NCBI GenBank assembly: GCA_038030265.1
Contig: CM075943.1
Location: 47,554,001 to 47,618,000, forward strand
Direction of reading: 5' to 3'
DNA from: Corythucha ciliata
Taxonomy: Eukaryota > Arthropoda > Insecta > Hemiptera > Tingidae
DNA: 64,000 nucleotides
A model generated the notes under the pieces. The model was not told the origin of the DNA. It ran no database searches and saw only the letters and a list, made by a program, of their open reading frames with translations. Positions 1 through 8,841 of the stretch are shown here, one piece after another. A program made the position numbers and the translations under genes. Within the stretch, counting starts at the first letter, position 1. Each line of letters begins with the position of its first letter.

Positions 1-349
1 AATTTCTTGAAACGATTAATATTAACAAAGCAGTCATAATTGAATATAATCGCAATTTTGAGGACAACAATAGAGGCAAGTCTGGAATAAAAAACAGAAT
101 TTATTTTGGGAAGCACAACATTCGTAGATTCAGAAAACCGAGTGTAATGGGCGTGATGAAAACAACAGCAAGAATTAATTCTAAAGAAATGAAGAGCCAC
201 CGACCGTGGGTATAATTGCCGGATTCTCAGGACATTAAGCTTTTTGAACAGGAGTTCCGATGAATACAAGAATGGCCTGCCGAGGATTATCCTTAAAACC
301 GCCCTATGTGCCACATCCAATTTCTTAAGTAGATAAAGATGAGTAATAT
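1..349 (-). mobile_element. LINE ORF2 fragment, region after the RT palm (copy A)
   Basis: Read on the minus strand this stretch is open from about 316 to the window edge and resembles the region C-terminal to a LINE reverse transcriptase. A segment like AHRAVLRIILGRP is followed by LYSSELLFKKLNVL, the usual order in Jockey/CR1-type ORF2. The reading frame runs off the left edge. On its 5' side it joins the linker segment (350-747) with the RT palm motifs missing, so copy A of this LINE has lost its catalytic core between about 317 and 350. There is no start codon; this is an internal fragment. Clade assignment is uncertain. Confidence 0.6.
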
Positions 350-1065
350 GCAATAACGGTGGAACAATGCAATTTTTAACTTTACTGAGAACTAAATTAG
401 TAATACCCTTCAAGTCACAGCATGAGTTTTTATCAACACGGGGTCAGTTCTTTAAGCAATTCAGTTTCCGTCACAGGACTAAAAAATATGGATTCCGACA
501 CATCACGGATACCAGAGCACGCATCCATTTGGGTACTCGCTGAATTCCGAGGCAAATTGTTTTTTATATTTAGTCCAACTCCTGAGAAATACTTATTAAA
601 TTCAGTCGCCACGTCACAATCCTCAATTAAAACGGATCCGTCCTCAGTAACTAATTCAAACCGAGGCCTTTCTTTATTTATAGGACTATCATTAGCAACT
701 TCCCTAATCACTTTCCGTACTTCTTTAGGATCAGAGTTAGTAGACAATATTCTATCTTTAAAATAGTTTATTTTTGCTAATTTGATCCATGAAGTAAGGA
801 TGTTGCGGTATCTCCTACAGTGAGCTTTATTATTATCATTTCCTGACGCAATATATTCAAGTCATACGAAATAACACTCAAACCCTGGTACCCTTCTAAT
901 ACGTAAACAGAGACTCCCACCGCTTTGTTAACGTGACCATCAGTATTAAACTCAACATATCCAGGCATGTTAAAACATAAATTATTACTATTCCAAGTTT
1001 CTGTAAGGACAATAAGGTGCAATTTAACTCTAACAGAAGTAATGAAAGCCAGAAACTCATGAAAA
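350..1065 (-). mobile_element. LINE ORF2 endonuclease and linker fragment (copy A)
   Basis: On the minus strand, about 1065-777 reads as part of an apurinic-type endonuclease (LIVLTETWNSNN, then PGYVEFNTDGHVNK) with a frameshift near 900-930. About 747-433 reads as the linker before the RT (SDPKEVWKVIREV-like start, KYFSGVG, SPVTETELL). The same sequence recurs at 12494-13160 (copy B). The endonuclease frame is cut at 1065 by the TIR transposon and resumes at 5585 on the other side. The piece is inactive because of the frameshift, the insertion and the missing RT. Confidence 0.7.
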
Positions 1066-1067
1066 TA

Positions 1068-1571
1068 CACGGAAAAACCAGGCTGAATTTTTTATGTAAA
1101 ATGTGCTTAAGGCCATCGTCAATGTTACTTCGACACATGCGAAAAACAAAGTGTCCCCCTAACTATCACAGCTACCCCGTAGCTTTTTCAAGAAACCCCT
1201 AGTAAATTCTAACTTACTGGTAGTAAAATTTCCCTGAGCGCCGTACGAAAATTTAAACCATTCACTGATTATTCCAACAGGAAAGTATAGAGTTCTCCTT
1301 CCAATGGAAAAGTTGTGGGTTGACTATTCGATGATTGATATACGACTTTGTTTTTAGTACTGTGGCCGAAAAATTGTACCTCCTGCTCTGACGAGATGTG
1401 CTCTGGTTACCCTTGCAACAAAACACAGCATGACGTGGTTCCACAAATTATTGGTGTGGCCAATGTAAAAAAAAAAGCGGTCTCTAGACCAGAATGAATT
1501 TGAGGCGTTGTCTTCACGAACGCTTAAAGGGTTGCCACCGTAAAAATTGATGCTGCTCACTTGATGTCGGA
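1068..1571. other. Left non-coding arm of the TIR transposon
   Basis: No convincing coding sequence is present; the short open frames here have no recognisable motif. The segment contains transposon subterminal-like motifs, including a CTGTGG core near 1360 and CCACCGTAAAAATTGA near 1535. The latter resembles CCACAGTAAAAATTGA just after the nested LINE at about 4219. Confidence 0.4.
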
Positions 1572-2066
1572 TTTTCAACTTTCGAGGGAGCTGTGAGCCT
1601 TTCTGTGGAGTCTCTGTGCGAACTGTCTGCTATTGTAATAGATAAACATCTAATCATCTGTGTCTATAGACCTCCGGCAGCGGATTTTATCGCTTTCTGT
1701 CACCAGTTCGAATTGTTGCTAGACACAGTGAATAAAGCTAATTTGCGCTCAGTAATTTGTGGTGACTTTAACATCCACTTTGAAAATGCGGACAATAAAG
1801 TCATTTTATTTGACAACCTGTGTCGGTCCTTCGGGTTCTACAGAACAATAACAAGAAATACGAGGCAGAACGCTTGCATAGATAATATTCTGATCAACTT
1901 TACATTAGAGGAAACGAGGGTGAAAGACGTGGATTGGGGGCTTTCCGATCACAGCGCTCAGCTCATAGAACTTCGGCTGCCTTCGGCCGAACTCGGAAGG
2001 GTAACGTTGGGCAAAAATCTGTTGAGGCGGTCGTTCTCGGCTGACAATGTCGGATACAAGGTTTGA
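1572..2066 (+). pseudogene. LINE ORF2, endonuclease C-terminal part
   Basis: The frame reads from about 1572 with no ATG; the first in-frame alternative start is GTG at 1593. It shows the C-terminal half of an exonuclease-endonuclease-phosphatase domain: IICVYRPP, then VICGDFNIHF with the catalytic D and N, then IDNILIN and LSDHSAQL. The N-terminal half of the domain is missing, as expected for a 5'-truncated LINE copy. The frame closes at 2066 and the protein continues in another frame from about 2047, so one small indel separates the domains. It lies inside the TIR transposon. Confidence 0.8.
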
Positions 2067-4119
2067 CTGGTCGGCGTTGTACAACATGACGGATCCCAAC
2101 GTCGCCATTGACTACTTCTTGAGTGTTGTCATTTACTTCCGCGACGTTTGCTTTCCACTGAAGTCCTGCTCCAGCGGCTCGAAGGGTAGACTGAGACCCT
2201 GCGAATGGTACAACGAGGGATTAGGGGTTCTAAAGAGCGAGGTGCTTCGCCTCTATGCCCTTCAGAAGTTCAGTAAATCGGCTGAACAGGTCGCCGCCTA
2301 CAGGGAGGTTCACAAAACCTATAAGGAAAGGTTGCGCTTGGCGCGCCTGGAATATAACGCGAGTCATATCTCCAGTGCCATATGCCCCACAAAGGCAACT
2401 TGGGAAGTTTTGCGAAGGGAAGGACTAGTTTCCCATAGGTCTAGCGTATCTGTGGCTTCCACCCTGGACTGTCGTGATTTTAGCGAATTCTTTTCTAGTG
2501 TCGTTGAGCGGGTCCTGGAGAACATACATCACTTGTCTAATGAGAAGGCGTGCGGGCCGGCCGTCAAGTTTTCGAAAGAACCAGAAAACGGTTCTCTCTC
2601 TGCCTTCAGGTCTTTATCGGAGAAAGACGTTGTGTCTATCGTGGCAAAGCTTCCGCCCTCACAATCAACGGATATCTATGACGTGTCTCCCAGGCTCCTT
2701 AAATCGTTGATACCTCATATTGTGACTCCGGTGACATTCGTGATGAATCTCTGTCTGGCTCAGGGGGTCTTTCCGTCTTCCTTCAAGATGAGTAAAGTTG
2801 TGCCGATCTTCAAGAAGAAAGGCAATCCAAATGACCCAGGTAGCTGGAGACCAATTTCCATTTGTGTCACATTTTCAAAAATTCTCGAAAGAGCAATTAA
2901 CCTTCAGCTTACAAACTTCCTTGAGGGGGCGGGATGCCTCAGTCCCAGGCAATTTGGCTTTAGGCGGGGGAGAAATACCACGCAAGCAGTTATGGCCCTA
3001 GCTTCACGCATATACATGGCATTCGAAAACAAAGAATACGGGATGGCGACATTCTGTGACCTCTCTCGTGCATTCGATAGTATTTCTCATGAGAAACTGA
3101 TTAATAAGCTATACGCCTATGGAATAAGGGGTTTATCTCTGGATATGCTGAGGGACTATTTGCGGGGGCGGAGCCAGATTGTCTTTTATAACGGAGATTC
3201 GTCGGGGCCTTCGGAGGTTAGGCATGCAGTTCCTCAGGGATCAATACTCGGGCCTCTCCTGTTTTTGATCATCATAAATGATCTGCCGTCATGGGTCGAC
3301 GCATTGGTCACATTGTTCGCCGACGATACAACTATTACTATGTCGGACTCGGATGTTCATAATCTAATGAAGAGGATGAGTGAAGAACTCAATAAGGTCG
3401 AGGCTTGGCTGTTGGGCAACGATTTGTGGCTCAATAAGGAAAAAACTTGTCATCTGGTTTTTGGGTTGAAAGAGTTGACTCCGGCTAAACCGGTTAAGTT
3501 CCTTGGGGTGTGGATAGATGCTAAACTCGACTGGCACCATCATATCGAAGAATTGTCCAAGCGTCTAAATAGAGCTTTATTCGCTCTGAGAAAGCTTAAG
3601 GAATGTGTTCCACTCTCTGGCCTTCTGACGGCATACTTCGGAATCTTCCACAGTCTGCTGGGTTATGGAGTTCTTCTCTGGGGTGGATCACCGAAGGCGG
3701 AGGTTATCTTTACCCTCCAAAAAAAGGCAATCCGAGCCATAATGAACGTTGGCCGTGCGGCCCATTGTCAAGAGTACTTCCGGGATCTTCGAATTCTCAC
3801 GCTGGCATCACTTTACGTCCTGGAGTGCGTTTGTTTCGCTCATGCTACGAAGGGAAGTAGTACTACGGTTGGAAGTTCGACTGGTCTGGCCCTTCGTAAC
3901 GCCGACAACATAAGGGATCCCTTCTTTAGGCTTAGTAAAACTAAGTCAAGCTTTCTTGGGCGTTCCGTGGGCTTTTACAATAAACTACCGGTTCGTGTTC
4001 GGAGTTTGTCTGCGGATGATTTCCGTAAGACCGTCCGCGAGGTGCTTATGAGAAAGGCCATTTATAAGCATTCAGATTTCTGCTGGGATGATTCCGACGA
4101 CTTGCCTAGTGCAAAATAA
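2047..4119 (+). CDS. LINE ORF2 reverse transcriptase (690 aa)
   Basis: This long open frame carries a complete LINE reverse transcriptase core. A linker with basic residues covers about 1-200. RPISICVTFSKILERA lies near residue 267, the palm motif FCDLSRAFDS near 340, VPQGSILGPLL near 395 and the catalytic FADDTT near 423. FLGVWIDAKLDW and a C-terminal thumb region follow. There is no RNase H. The ATG at 2047 is probably not the true start: the endonuclease lies just upstream in another frame, so the original ORF2 was longer. The type is non-LTR, CR1/Jockey-like. Relatives lie at 49319-49870 and 50040-51366. Confidence 0.85.
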   Translation: MSDTRFDWSALYNMTDPNVAIDYFLSVVIYFRDVCFPLKSCSSGSKGRLRPCEWYNEGLGVLKSEVLRLYALQKFSKSAEQVAAYREVHKTYKERLRLARLEYNASHISSAICPTKATWEVLRREGLVSHRSSVSVASTLDCRDFSEFFSSVVERVLENIHHLSNEKACGPAVKFSKEPENGSLSAFRSLSEKDVVSIVAKLPPSQSTDIYDVSPRLLKSLIPHIVTPVTFVMNLCLAQGVFPSSFKMSKVVPIFKKKGNPNDPGSWRPISICVTFSKILERAINLQLTNFLEGAGCLSPRQFGFRRGRNTTQAVMALASRIYMAFENKEYGMATFCDLSRAFDSISHEKLINKLYAYGIRGLSLDMLRDYLRGRSQIVFYNGDSSGPSEVRHAVPQGSILGPLLFLIIINDLPSWVDALVTLFADDTTITMSDSDVHNLMKRMSEELNKVEAWLLGNDLWLNKEKTCHLVFGLKELTPAKPVKFLGVWIDAKLDWHHHIEELSKRLNRALFALRKLKECVPLSGLLTAYFGIFHSLLGYGVLLWGGSPKAEVIFTLQKKAIRAIMNVGRAAHCQEYFRDLRILTLASLYVLECVCFAHATKGSSTTVGSSTGLALRNADNIRDPFFRLSKTKSSFLGRSVGFYNKLPVRVRSLSADDFRKTVREVLMRKAIYKHSDFCWDDSDDLPSAK

Positions 4120-4206
4120 TCAATTTAGAAATAATATTATGACGACCAAAGTACTTGCTGTACCACATGGAAATAAATTATTATTATTATTATTATTATT
4201 ATTATT
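4120..4206 (+). repeat. LINE 3' UTR and (ATT)n tail
   Basis: Only about 55 bases separate the ORF2 stop from a run of ATT repeats (about 4177-4206). Several LINE clades end in such a microsatellite instead of poly(A). It marks the 3' end of the LINE nested in the TIR transposon. Confidence 0.7.
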
Positions 4207-4379
4207 TGAAAACCCTGTTACCACAGTAAAAATTGAAGTGCCCTACCTCATTGTTTTCTGAGATTCTGGGTACACGGTACTGCGGTACAGTGACAGTGGC
4301 AATACTGCCAGTCTCCCACTCCTGTTCGAAGGGTCAGGAGTCGTTGTGGGGTTGTGCGAGCAAGTTTAGGTCGGCCACT

Positions 4380-5215
4380 GGTGCATTCATTCAATTCAAT
4401 AGCTCGCTCGACGACCAGGAAACACGCGCCACCCGTTTTTTCAAAAGCCTAGGTAAGCTTGAACCGTAGAAGTATACATGTACCCTATCAAGTTACGCAT
4501 TATCTTAGAGCATATCTTCGCTTTAACGTTTCATTTTTCTTTGTAGAAAACACTTCATGTTGATGTTGCAATGGATTTCCTCGGCCTCCCTGAGTCTTGG
4601 GAGTCGGACTACCGCGACTACGCAGAGGAGCTTATTGGTAAGTGAGGCTTTCAATACTATTTTATTCCTTCTTTCCCGTGATAAATCACTACTAACGGCC
4701 TCAGCACATAACGCGGACTGGTCCGCGCGCGAAAGTAACTCCGCGTCAACGTTTTCAGTTCGCGTTCTGTGTGGAGTGGCCTTAATGTGGGCGCTTTTAT
4801 GACTTGATTCTTGTTCGGTGAGGGTTTATCAGTAGGCAGGAGGCACGCTTTTTGAAAAAATAGTAGTGTTGTTTGATTGAGCATCCCAAATCCTGCAAAA
4901 AACTTTGCATCATGGCTCTTGGGAATAAAGTGATCACGGCTGTTCTCCATTATTATTATTATTAATTTATTTACTTCATTTATTTTATTTTTGTCGATCC
5001 AGGGTTGCAAAAATAGATGTATATGGAAGAATAAGAACGTCGAGATCCCTCATGATGGTTTTAAAAGACAACAGAAAGCCGATTTGGACAGAAAAGCCAA
5101 ACGTAAACAGTGAGCAGATACATTTAACTCCGTAATTTATTTATTACTTGTAACTTGAAACTTTATTTTGTATGAATTATAAATTCATATTTTTAATAAA
5201 ACTTGTTATCAATTT
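4380..5215 (+). other. Candidate small spliced gene inside the TIR transposon
   Basis: A donor (CTAG|GTAAGC after 4452), an acceptor (TTTCTTTGTAG before 4547), a strong donor (ATTG|GTAAGT after 4637), an acceptor (GATCCAG before 5003), a TGA at 5111 and AATAAA at 5195-5200 form a coherent three-exon layout. Exon 2 reads MDFLGLPESWESDYRD from an ATG at 4571. That frame would meet a stop soon after joining exon 3. A second frame through exon 2 joins exon 3 openly and gives a basic C-terminus ending RKAKRKQ. I do not recognise either product. It may be the transposon's own gene, a captured host fragment or chance. Confidence 0.3.
5195..5200 (+). terminator. Poly(A) signal AATAAA
   Basis: AATAAA is followed about 25 bases later by a GT-rich stretch and lies 82 bases after the TGA of the candidate gene. 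It fits a eukaryotic 3' end but is short enough to occur by chance. Confidence 0.35.
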
Positions 5216-5584
5216 CGATTGCTGTGTTTATCTTATGTGTTGAACCTCAAAATTATGATCTGCCACCAACGCGTTATTTACAGCGTCCACCGTTCATTTT
5301 ACTGTGGCCTATTTCTCCGCTCTGTACGTGGTACAAGGTACAAACATTCAAACATTGATTTTACTGTGGTATGCTACGAACTGATACTTCGTTACTAAAG
5401 TCAGATTTACCGTGGCAACCATCACATTCTATCGTCGGCTCTGCTTGGGCCCAATGATAATTTACCGTAGGGAATAAGGAAAGATTTTTGACGTTGAACA
5501 CAGTATTGTTTACTTAAAAAATCTTACGTCCCTGGCGTACTGTGTCCCCACAGTAAATTTTATCTGAAAAAGTTTTTCAGTGTA

Positions 5585-5851
5585 CTTTTTAATGCTACGT
5601 ATGTTAAAACAAATTAAATTCAAGCTGTTGACGCCACTGAAATTGGCTACATTTTCTAAATCAATCACTCACAGAAAAGGGAAATTATTTGTTTATGATT
5701 ATCTAAAAAACTCGTATAACTATGCACAGTCATGAAAAAAGGTCACAAAGATTGCACGAATACAAAAGCAAAGAAAGACTTGTAGCACTTTACTCGGAGT
5801 TTCCACAGACCGTATGATTTTTTAATCAACTTAAGATAAGGAACCATAATA
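5585..5851 (-). mobile_element. LINE ORF2, start of endonuclease (copy A, resumed)
   Basis: On the minus strand this continues the endonuclease cut at 1065. A segment like LNLICFNIRSIK, the usual first motif of LINE endonucleases, would lead directly into NEFLAFITSVRVKL on the far side of the TIR transposon. The matching uninterrupted sequence in copy B is at 13160-13440. This shows the TIR element landed within the endonuclease coding region. No start codon can be assigned. Confidence 0.55.
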
Positions 5852-6171
5852 GGTTCGTTCGTTTGTCGTCCGGAGCTGCTCTGGACTGCACGAACAGTCC
5901 GAAAAGCGTTCTTTTGTAATCCCGAACTACACTGAAAGCAACAATCGTTTGTCAAACCTCGGACTGTTCAGTGCAGCACTATCTACACTGAAAAATTAGG
6001 AGGAGCTTGCTGCTCGAAATGTTATAACCTGCTCTATAATTACCTGTTGTCAACATTTCTGACTTGAAAGTGGGAAGAAATTATAAAGGTAACGGCCATT
6101 TGCACGAAAAGCGTTCGTTTGCTTTTCGAACTACACCTGCACCACTACACTGAACGACAAACGAACGAACC
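5852..6171. mobile_element. MITE-1, 320 bp, TA-flanked (copy A)
   Basis: Inverted ends GGTTCGTTCGTTTGTCGT and ACGACAAACGAACGAACC are flanked by TA on both sides (5850-5851 and 6172-6173). Inside is a second inverted pair, around CTGCACGAACAGTCCG and CGGACTGTTCAGTGCAG. No coding capacity is seen. The TA target and small size fit a non-autonomous Tc1/mariner-type element. An equal-length copy sits at the equivalent place in copy B (13446-13765), so insertion predates the duplication. Confidence 0.75.
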
Positions 6172-6234
6172 TAATATGAATAAAGAAGAGCATGAGCCTT
6201 ATACTTTAATTTAGTTAAGCATACGTTTATCAGT

Positions 6235-6457
6235 TTATGTGCGAAAATGATTACTGGAGGTAGGAATCGGTAAAGGCGTGAGATCTACATTGAGTGGCCG
6301 GTTGGGTGGATGCTGGTGATCCGGCAGCCAACTTCGTTTTAATTGGTTTAGATGTACTTTTCTGATTCTACCGTCCTGGTCCTTAACTAGGTACGTAACT
6401 AACCCAAGAATTTCCATAATCCTACCTGGGGGGGTGTTTAAAACTAACACTTTTCTA
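6235..6457 (-). pseudogene. Gypsy pol, integrase C-terminal end (copy A)
   Basis: The minus frame contains NTPPGRIMEILG and LVKDQDGRIRKVHLNQLKRSW. This is the small beta-barrel that ends gypsy-type integrases, followed by a proline-rich tail. It directly abuts the end of the gag-protease frame (6458), so RT, RNase H and the integrase core have been removed by one internal deletion. The same junction is present in copy B. Confidence 0.7.
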
Positions 6458-7792
6458 TTAACCTGGAATGAACGAAATGTTTGCTGATTTAGGATTAAGC
6501 TTATCTAACCAATCCCGACCAAGCAACGGTCTAGCCATGACCGAACTAGCAATTACAGCTCCCACATTTTTCAAAATTACTCCCCCATAACTCACGGATC
6601 TGAAATTAGCTTGACCTAGGACTGGTAGTAATTCACAGGTTGCCGTCTTCAGGACACATTTCGAGGGTTGGACATGGACTTCAGGAAAGAACTTTTCGAA
6701 AATTGAGGACGGAATAATGGTAACGGCTGCTCCACTATCTACCTCAAAAACCACAGACTGATGAGAATTAAGCTTGATGGGAACACAAAAAGGTTCTTTA
6801 CAACATACAGTATTAACGAAATCTTGAGATACATACACGGTCGATAAGAACCCATTGCGGCATTGACTGGCAATGTTACCCTTCTTGCCGCACGAATAGC
6901 ACTCTAAATTTGACGCTGGACACTGGCTGGCCCCATGACGCTGGCGACCACAACGATGGCATTGACGAGAAGATCCTTGGGCCGAATTTCCTCTCTTTTC
7001 TTCACCACCGTGATTGAACCGATGTCGCTCACGGGATGGTGAACGCAAGTAGCGGGAGCGCTGCATCGACGACGGAGAACGAGAATGCCTCATCCGAGAC
7101 GACTTGCCAATGGCGTGACACGGTAAAGGCGACGCTTCTTTAAGCGCACGAGTCTCTTTCTGGACCAAATCCACGTCGATTGCGATTTTACACGCTTGTT
7201 CAAACGATAATTTGCTCTCTCCGATTAAACGACGAACAGTGTTTTCATCCGACAATCCAACTATTAATCGGTCGCGCAAAGCTTGATCCATGAGCTCATC
7301 GAAGTTACACGATCTTGCGAGTTCTTTTAGCGCCACAATGAAATCCTGAACGCTCTCGCCCTGATGTTGACTTCTGAGGTTAAACTTGTACCTTTCGGCG
7401 ATTTCACATTTCACCGGAGAGAAATGCTGTCGAAGCGCGGAGATTATCTCTGCGAACGGAAGGTGGACGGGCTTCGCGGGAGCCACCAAAATTTTCAGCT
7501 TCTGGTAAAGCGATGAACCAATTAGGACGATGAGAGAGGCCACTTTTTCCTCGTCCGGCAACTTATTTACGGAGAAAAACGCCTCCAACCGCTCCAAGTA
7601 GTTGTCAAATGGCTCGGATCCCTCAACGAACGGGTGAACACTGTCAATGAACCCCAGCCGCGAACAGTTTGGCCCGGGATTACTCACGTTAACTACCGAT
7701 GCCAATCTTCCTCGAACAGGAGAAACTGGAGGAGATAAACGACTAGGGGAGGACTCGACGGTGCCCACTGTTTTTTTCTTGCGGCCCATCAC
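6458..7792 (-). CDS. Gypsy gag-protease, deletion derivative (copy A)
   Basis: This 444-aa frame starts at a normal ATG (7792). A gag capsid-like region covers about 40-215 (VHPFVEGSE, NYLERLEAFF, FNLRSQHQGESV). An arginine/serine-rich stretch follows, then two zinc knuckles (CHRCGRQRHGASQC and CYSCGKKGNIASQC) and a retropepsin with VDSGAAVTIIP and LLGRDWL. The second knuckle has Asn where copy B keeps the metal-binding His. The frame stops just after the protease. No flanking LTR pair was recognised. It encodes virus-like-particle components only; reverse transcription would need another element. Confidence 0.85.
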   Translation of the reverse strand: MMGRKKKTVGTVESSPSRLSPPVSPVRGRLASVVNVSNPGPNCSRLGFIDSVHPFVEGSEPFDNYLERLEAFFSVNKLPDEEKVASLIVLIGSSLYQKLKILVAPAKPVHLPFAEIISALRQHFSPVKCEIAERYKFNLRSQHQGESVQDFIVALKELARSCNFDELMDQALRDRLIVGLSDENTVRRLIGESKLSFEQACKIAIDVDLVQKETRALKEASPLPCHAIGKSSRMRHSRSPSSMQRSRYLRSPSRERHRFNHGGEEKRGNSAQGSSRQCHRCGRQRHGASQCPASNLECYSCGKKGNIASQCRNGFLSTVYVSQDFVNTVCCKEPFCVPIKLNSHQSVVFEVDSGAAVTIIPSSIFEKFFPEVHVQPSKCVLKTATCELLPVLGQANFRSVSYGGVILKNVGAVIASSVMARPLLGRDWLDKLNPKSANISFIPG

Positions 7793-7833
7793 TTACTCCG
7801 TTGGCTCAAACTTTGCCGTGAGAATGAAAAAAC

Positions 7834-7851
7834 ACCCAGCCTCGTTCGCCA
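7834..7851 (-). other. Possible primer-binding site of the gypsy element
   Basis: Just upstream of gag, on the minus strand, TGGCGAACGAGGCTGGGT begins with the TGG expected to pair with a tRNA CCA end. The matching LTR edge would lie at about 7852. I could not identify the tRNA or a second LTR, so this is weak. Confidence 0.3.
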
Positions 7852-8096
7852 AATGTTATGTATGAGGCGAGGATAGGAAACCGCAACACATTACTTTTTT
7901 CGACAACTTTTTATGTATAGCAAAACAACCAAATCAGCGCTCGAGTGTCTGTGATTTTACCTGTCTGATTATAGGTTCTCTACTCGAGTATCAAAGATAT
8001 CAAAACGAAGACGACCCGGAAGGTTACGCTTCAAACGCGCTTTTTAACTGCTGGCGTCATAGCACATACGACTTCAGGTCTCGCTAATTTTTTTAA
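7852..8096. other. Non-coding flank upstream of gypsy copy A
   Basis: This probably contains leader or LTR remnants. It matches copy B (15429-15630) except for a 43-base segment between two CTCGAGT heptamers (7940-7946 and 7983-7989). Copy B has a single heptamer (15517-15523). Confidence 0.4.
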
Positions 8097-8231
8097 GGCC
8101 CGTTCACAAGCTCTATGTTTACGTTCTGTGGAGTCTATGCAACCAAACAAATTTATTCCCTCGAAAAATGAAGCATTTTGATAGGTTACACGGACTCCAC
8201 AGACGCATTGCACAGAGCTTGTGAACGGGCC
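8097..8231. mobile_element. MITE-2, 135-bp palindromic element (copy A)
   Basis: GGCCCGTTCACAAGCTCT at one end faces AGAGCTTGTGAACGGGCC at the other. Further inside, TCTGTGGAGTCTATGCAA is roughly inverted as GACTCCACAGACGCATTG. The element can fold into one long hairpin. No coding capacity is seen. The flanks (TTAA on the left, ATTA on the right) do not give a clean target duplication. The copy in block B is at 15631-15765. Confidence 0.65.
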
Positions 8232-8841
8232 ATTAGAAACCAGCCTCAGCCAGATTCAGAAACCAACCTGAATACGGAGCTAAATATGTAATCTGTTGAA
8301 ACTCTGTTGTACTTCCATACTTCAGGTGGTGTAGTTGTTGTCTCTCCACATTAATGAGGAAGTTGCATGGGTCGGAATTTGCGGATAAATTTTTCCAGTT
8401 TTACACTAATAGAAATTATGATGTGCTCCGTTCCTTTTAAGAAATATTCCAAGTACTTGGCCCCCCTTGACTCTCCCCCATTCCTGTTATGACGTAATTT
8501 AGTCTTTGGCTTCAATGCGGCCATTCACTGATTTCCCTACATGTATGTTATTGTTGCTGATCCTTGATTTTTTTATTTGTTTATGAATAATGTTGGGTGA
8601 CTGCCTGACAGCTCATTTCAATTTCAAATACGAGAATAGTCCAGATATTTGAAAAATACTGCAGTTTACAGTTTGCCCTCGTTGTCGGCAAGACGCCGAA
8701 TACAATTTTTGTGAGTTTACCTTAAAAAAAAAAACATGAAGAACGGAGTGCACAGAAAAACTTTGTGTGCGTGCAGCAAGATCATTTTGCCGTGAGTGAA
8801 AGTGGAACCAGAGAGTTTGAAATGACCCGATTTGTATATTT
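8232..8841. other. Non-coding spacer shared by both duplicated copies
   Basis: I see no gene here. It matches 15766-16318 except for small indels, including a segment of about 70 bases near 8574-8640 that is absent from copy B. Confidence 0.4.

Larger units (their letters stand above)
1068..5582. mobile_element. TIR DNA transposon (4.5 kb), TA-flanked, nested LINE inside
   Basis: Copy B (13150-13200) gives a near-empty version of this site, which places the insertion between 1067 and 5583. TA dinucleotides flank it at 1066-1067 and 5583-5584. The ends are short inverted repeats: CACGGAAAAACC on the left and CACTGAAAAACT on the right when read on the other strand. A motif near CCACAGTAAA recurs in both orientations inside, as subterminal repeats do. 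No transposase was recognised. A LINE occupies 1572-4206 and a small gene with splice signals lies at about 4380-5215. A TA target duplication fits Tc1/mariner-like and some other superfamilies; the superfamily is unproven. Confidence 0.55.

Noticed and set aside
422..766. 114-residue plus-strand open frame, repeated at 12565-12909
   Set aside because: It is the antisense of the LINE linker frame, which has the family motifs. Its conservation between copies follows from the duplication.
5852..6171. LTR of the gypsy element
   Set aside because: It has inverted, not direct, ends and TA flanks, and no match on the other side of the gypsy coding region.
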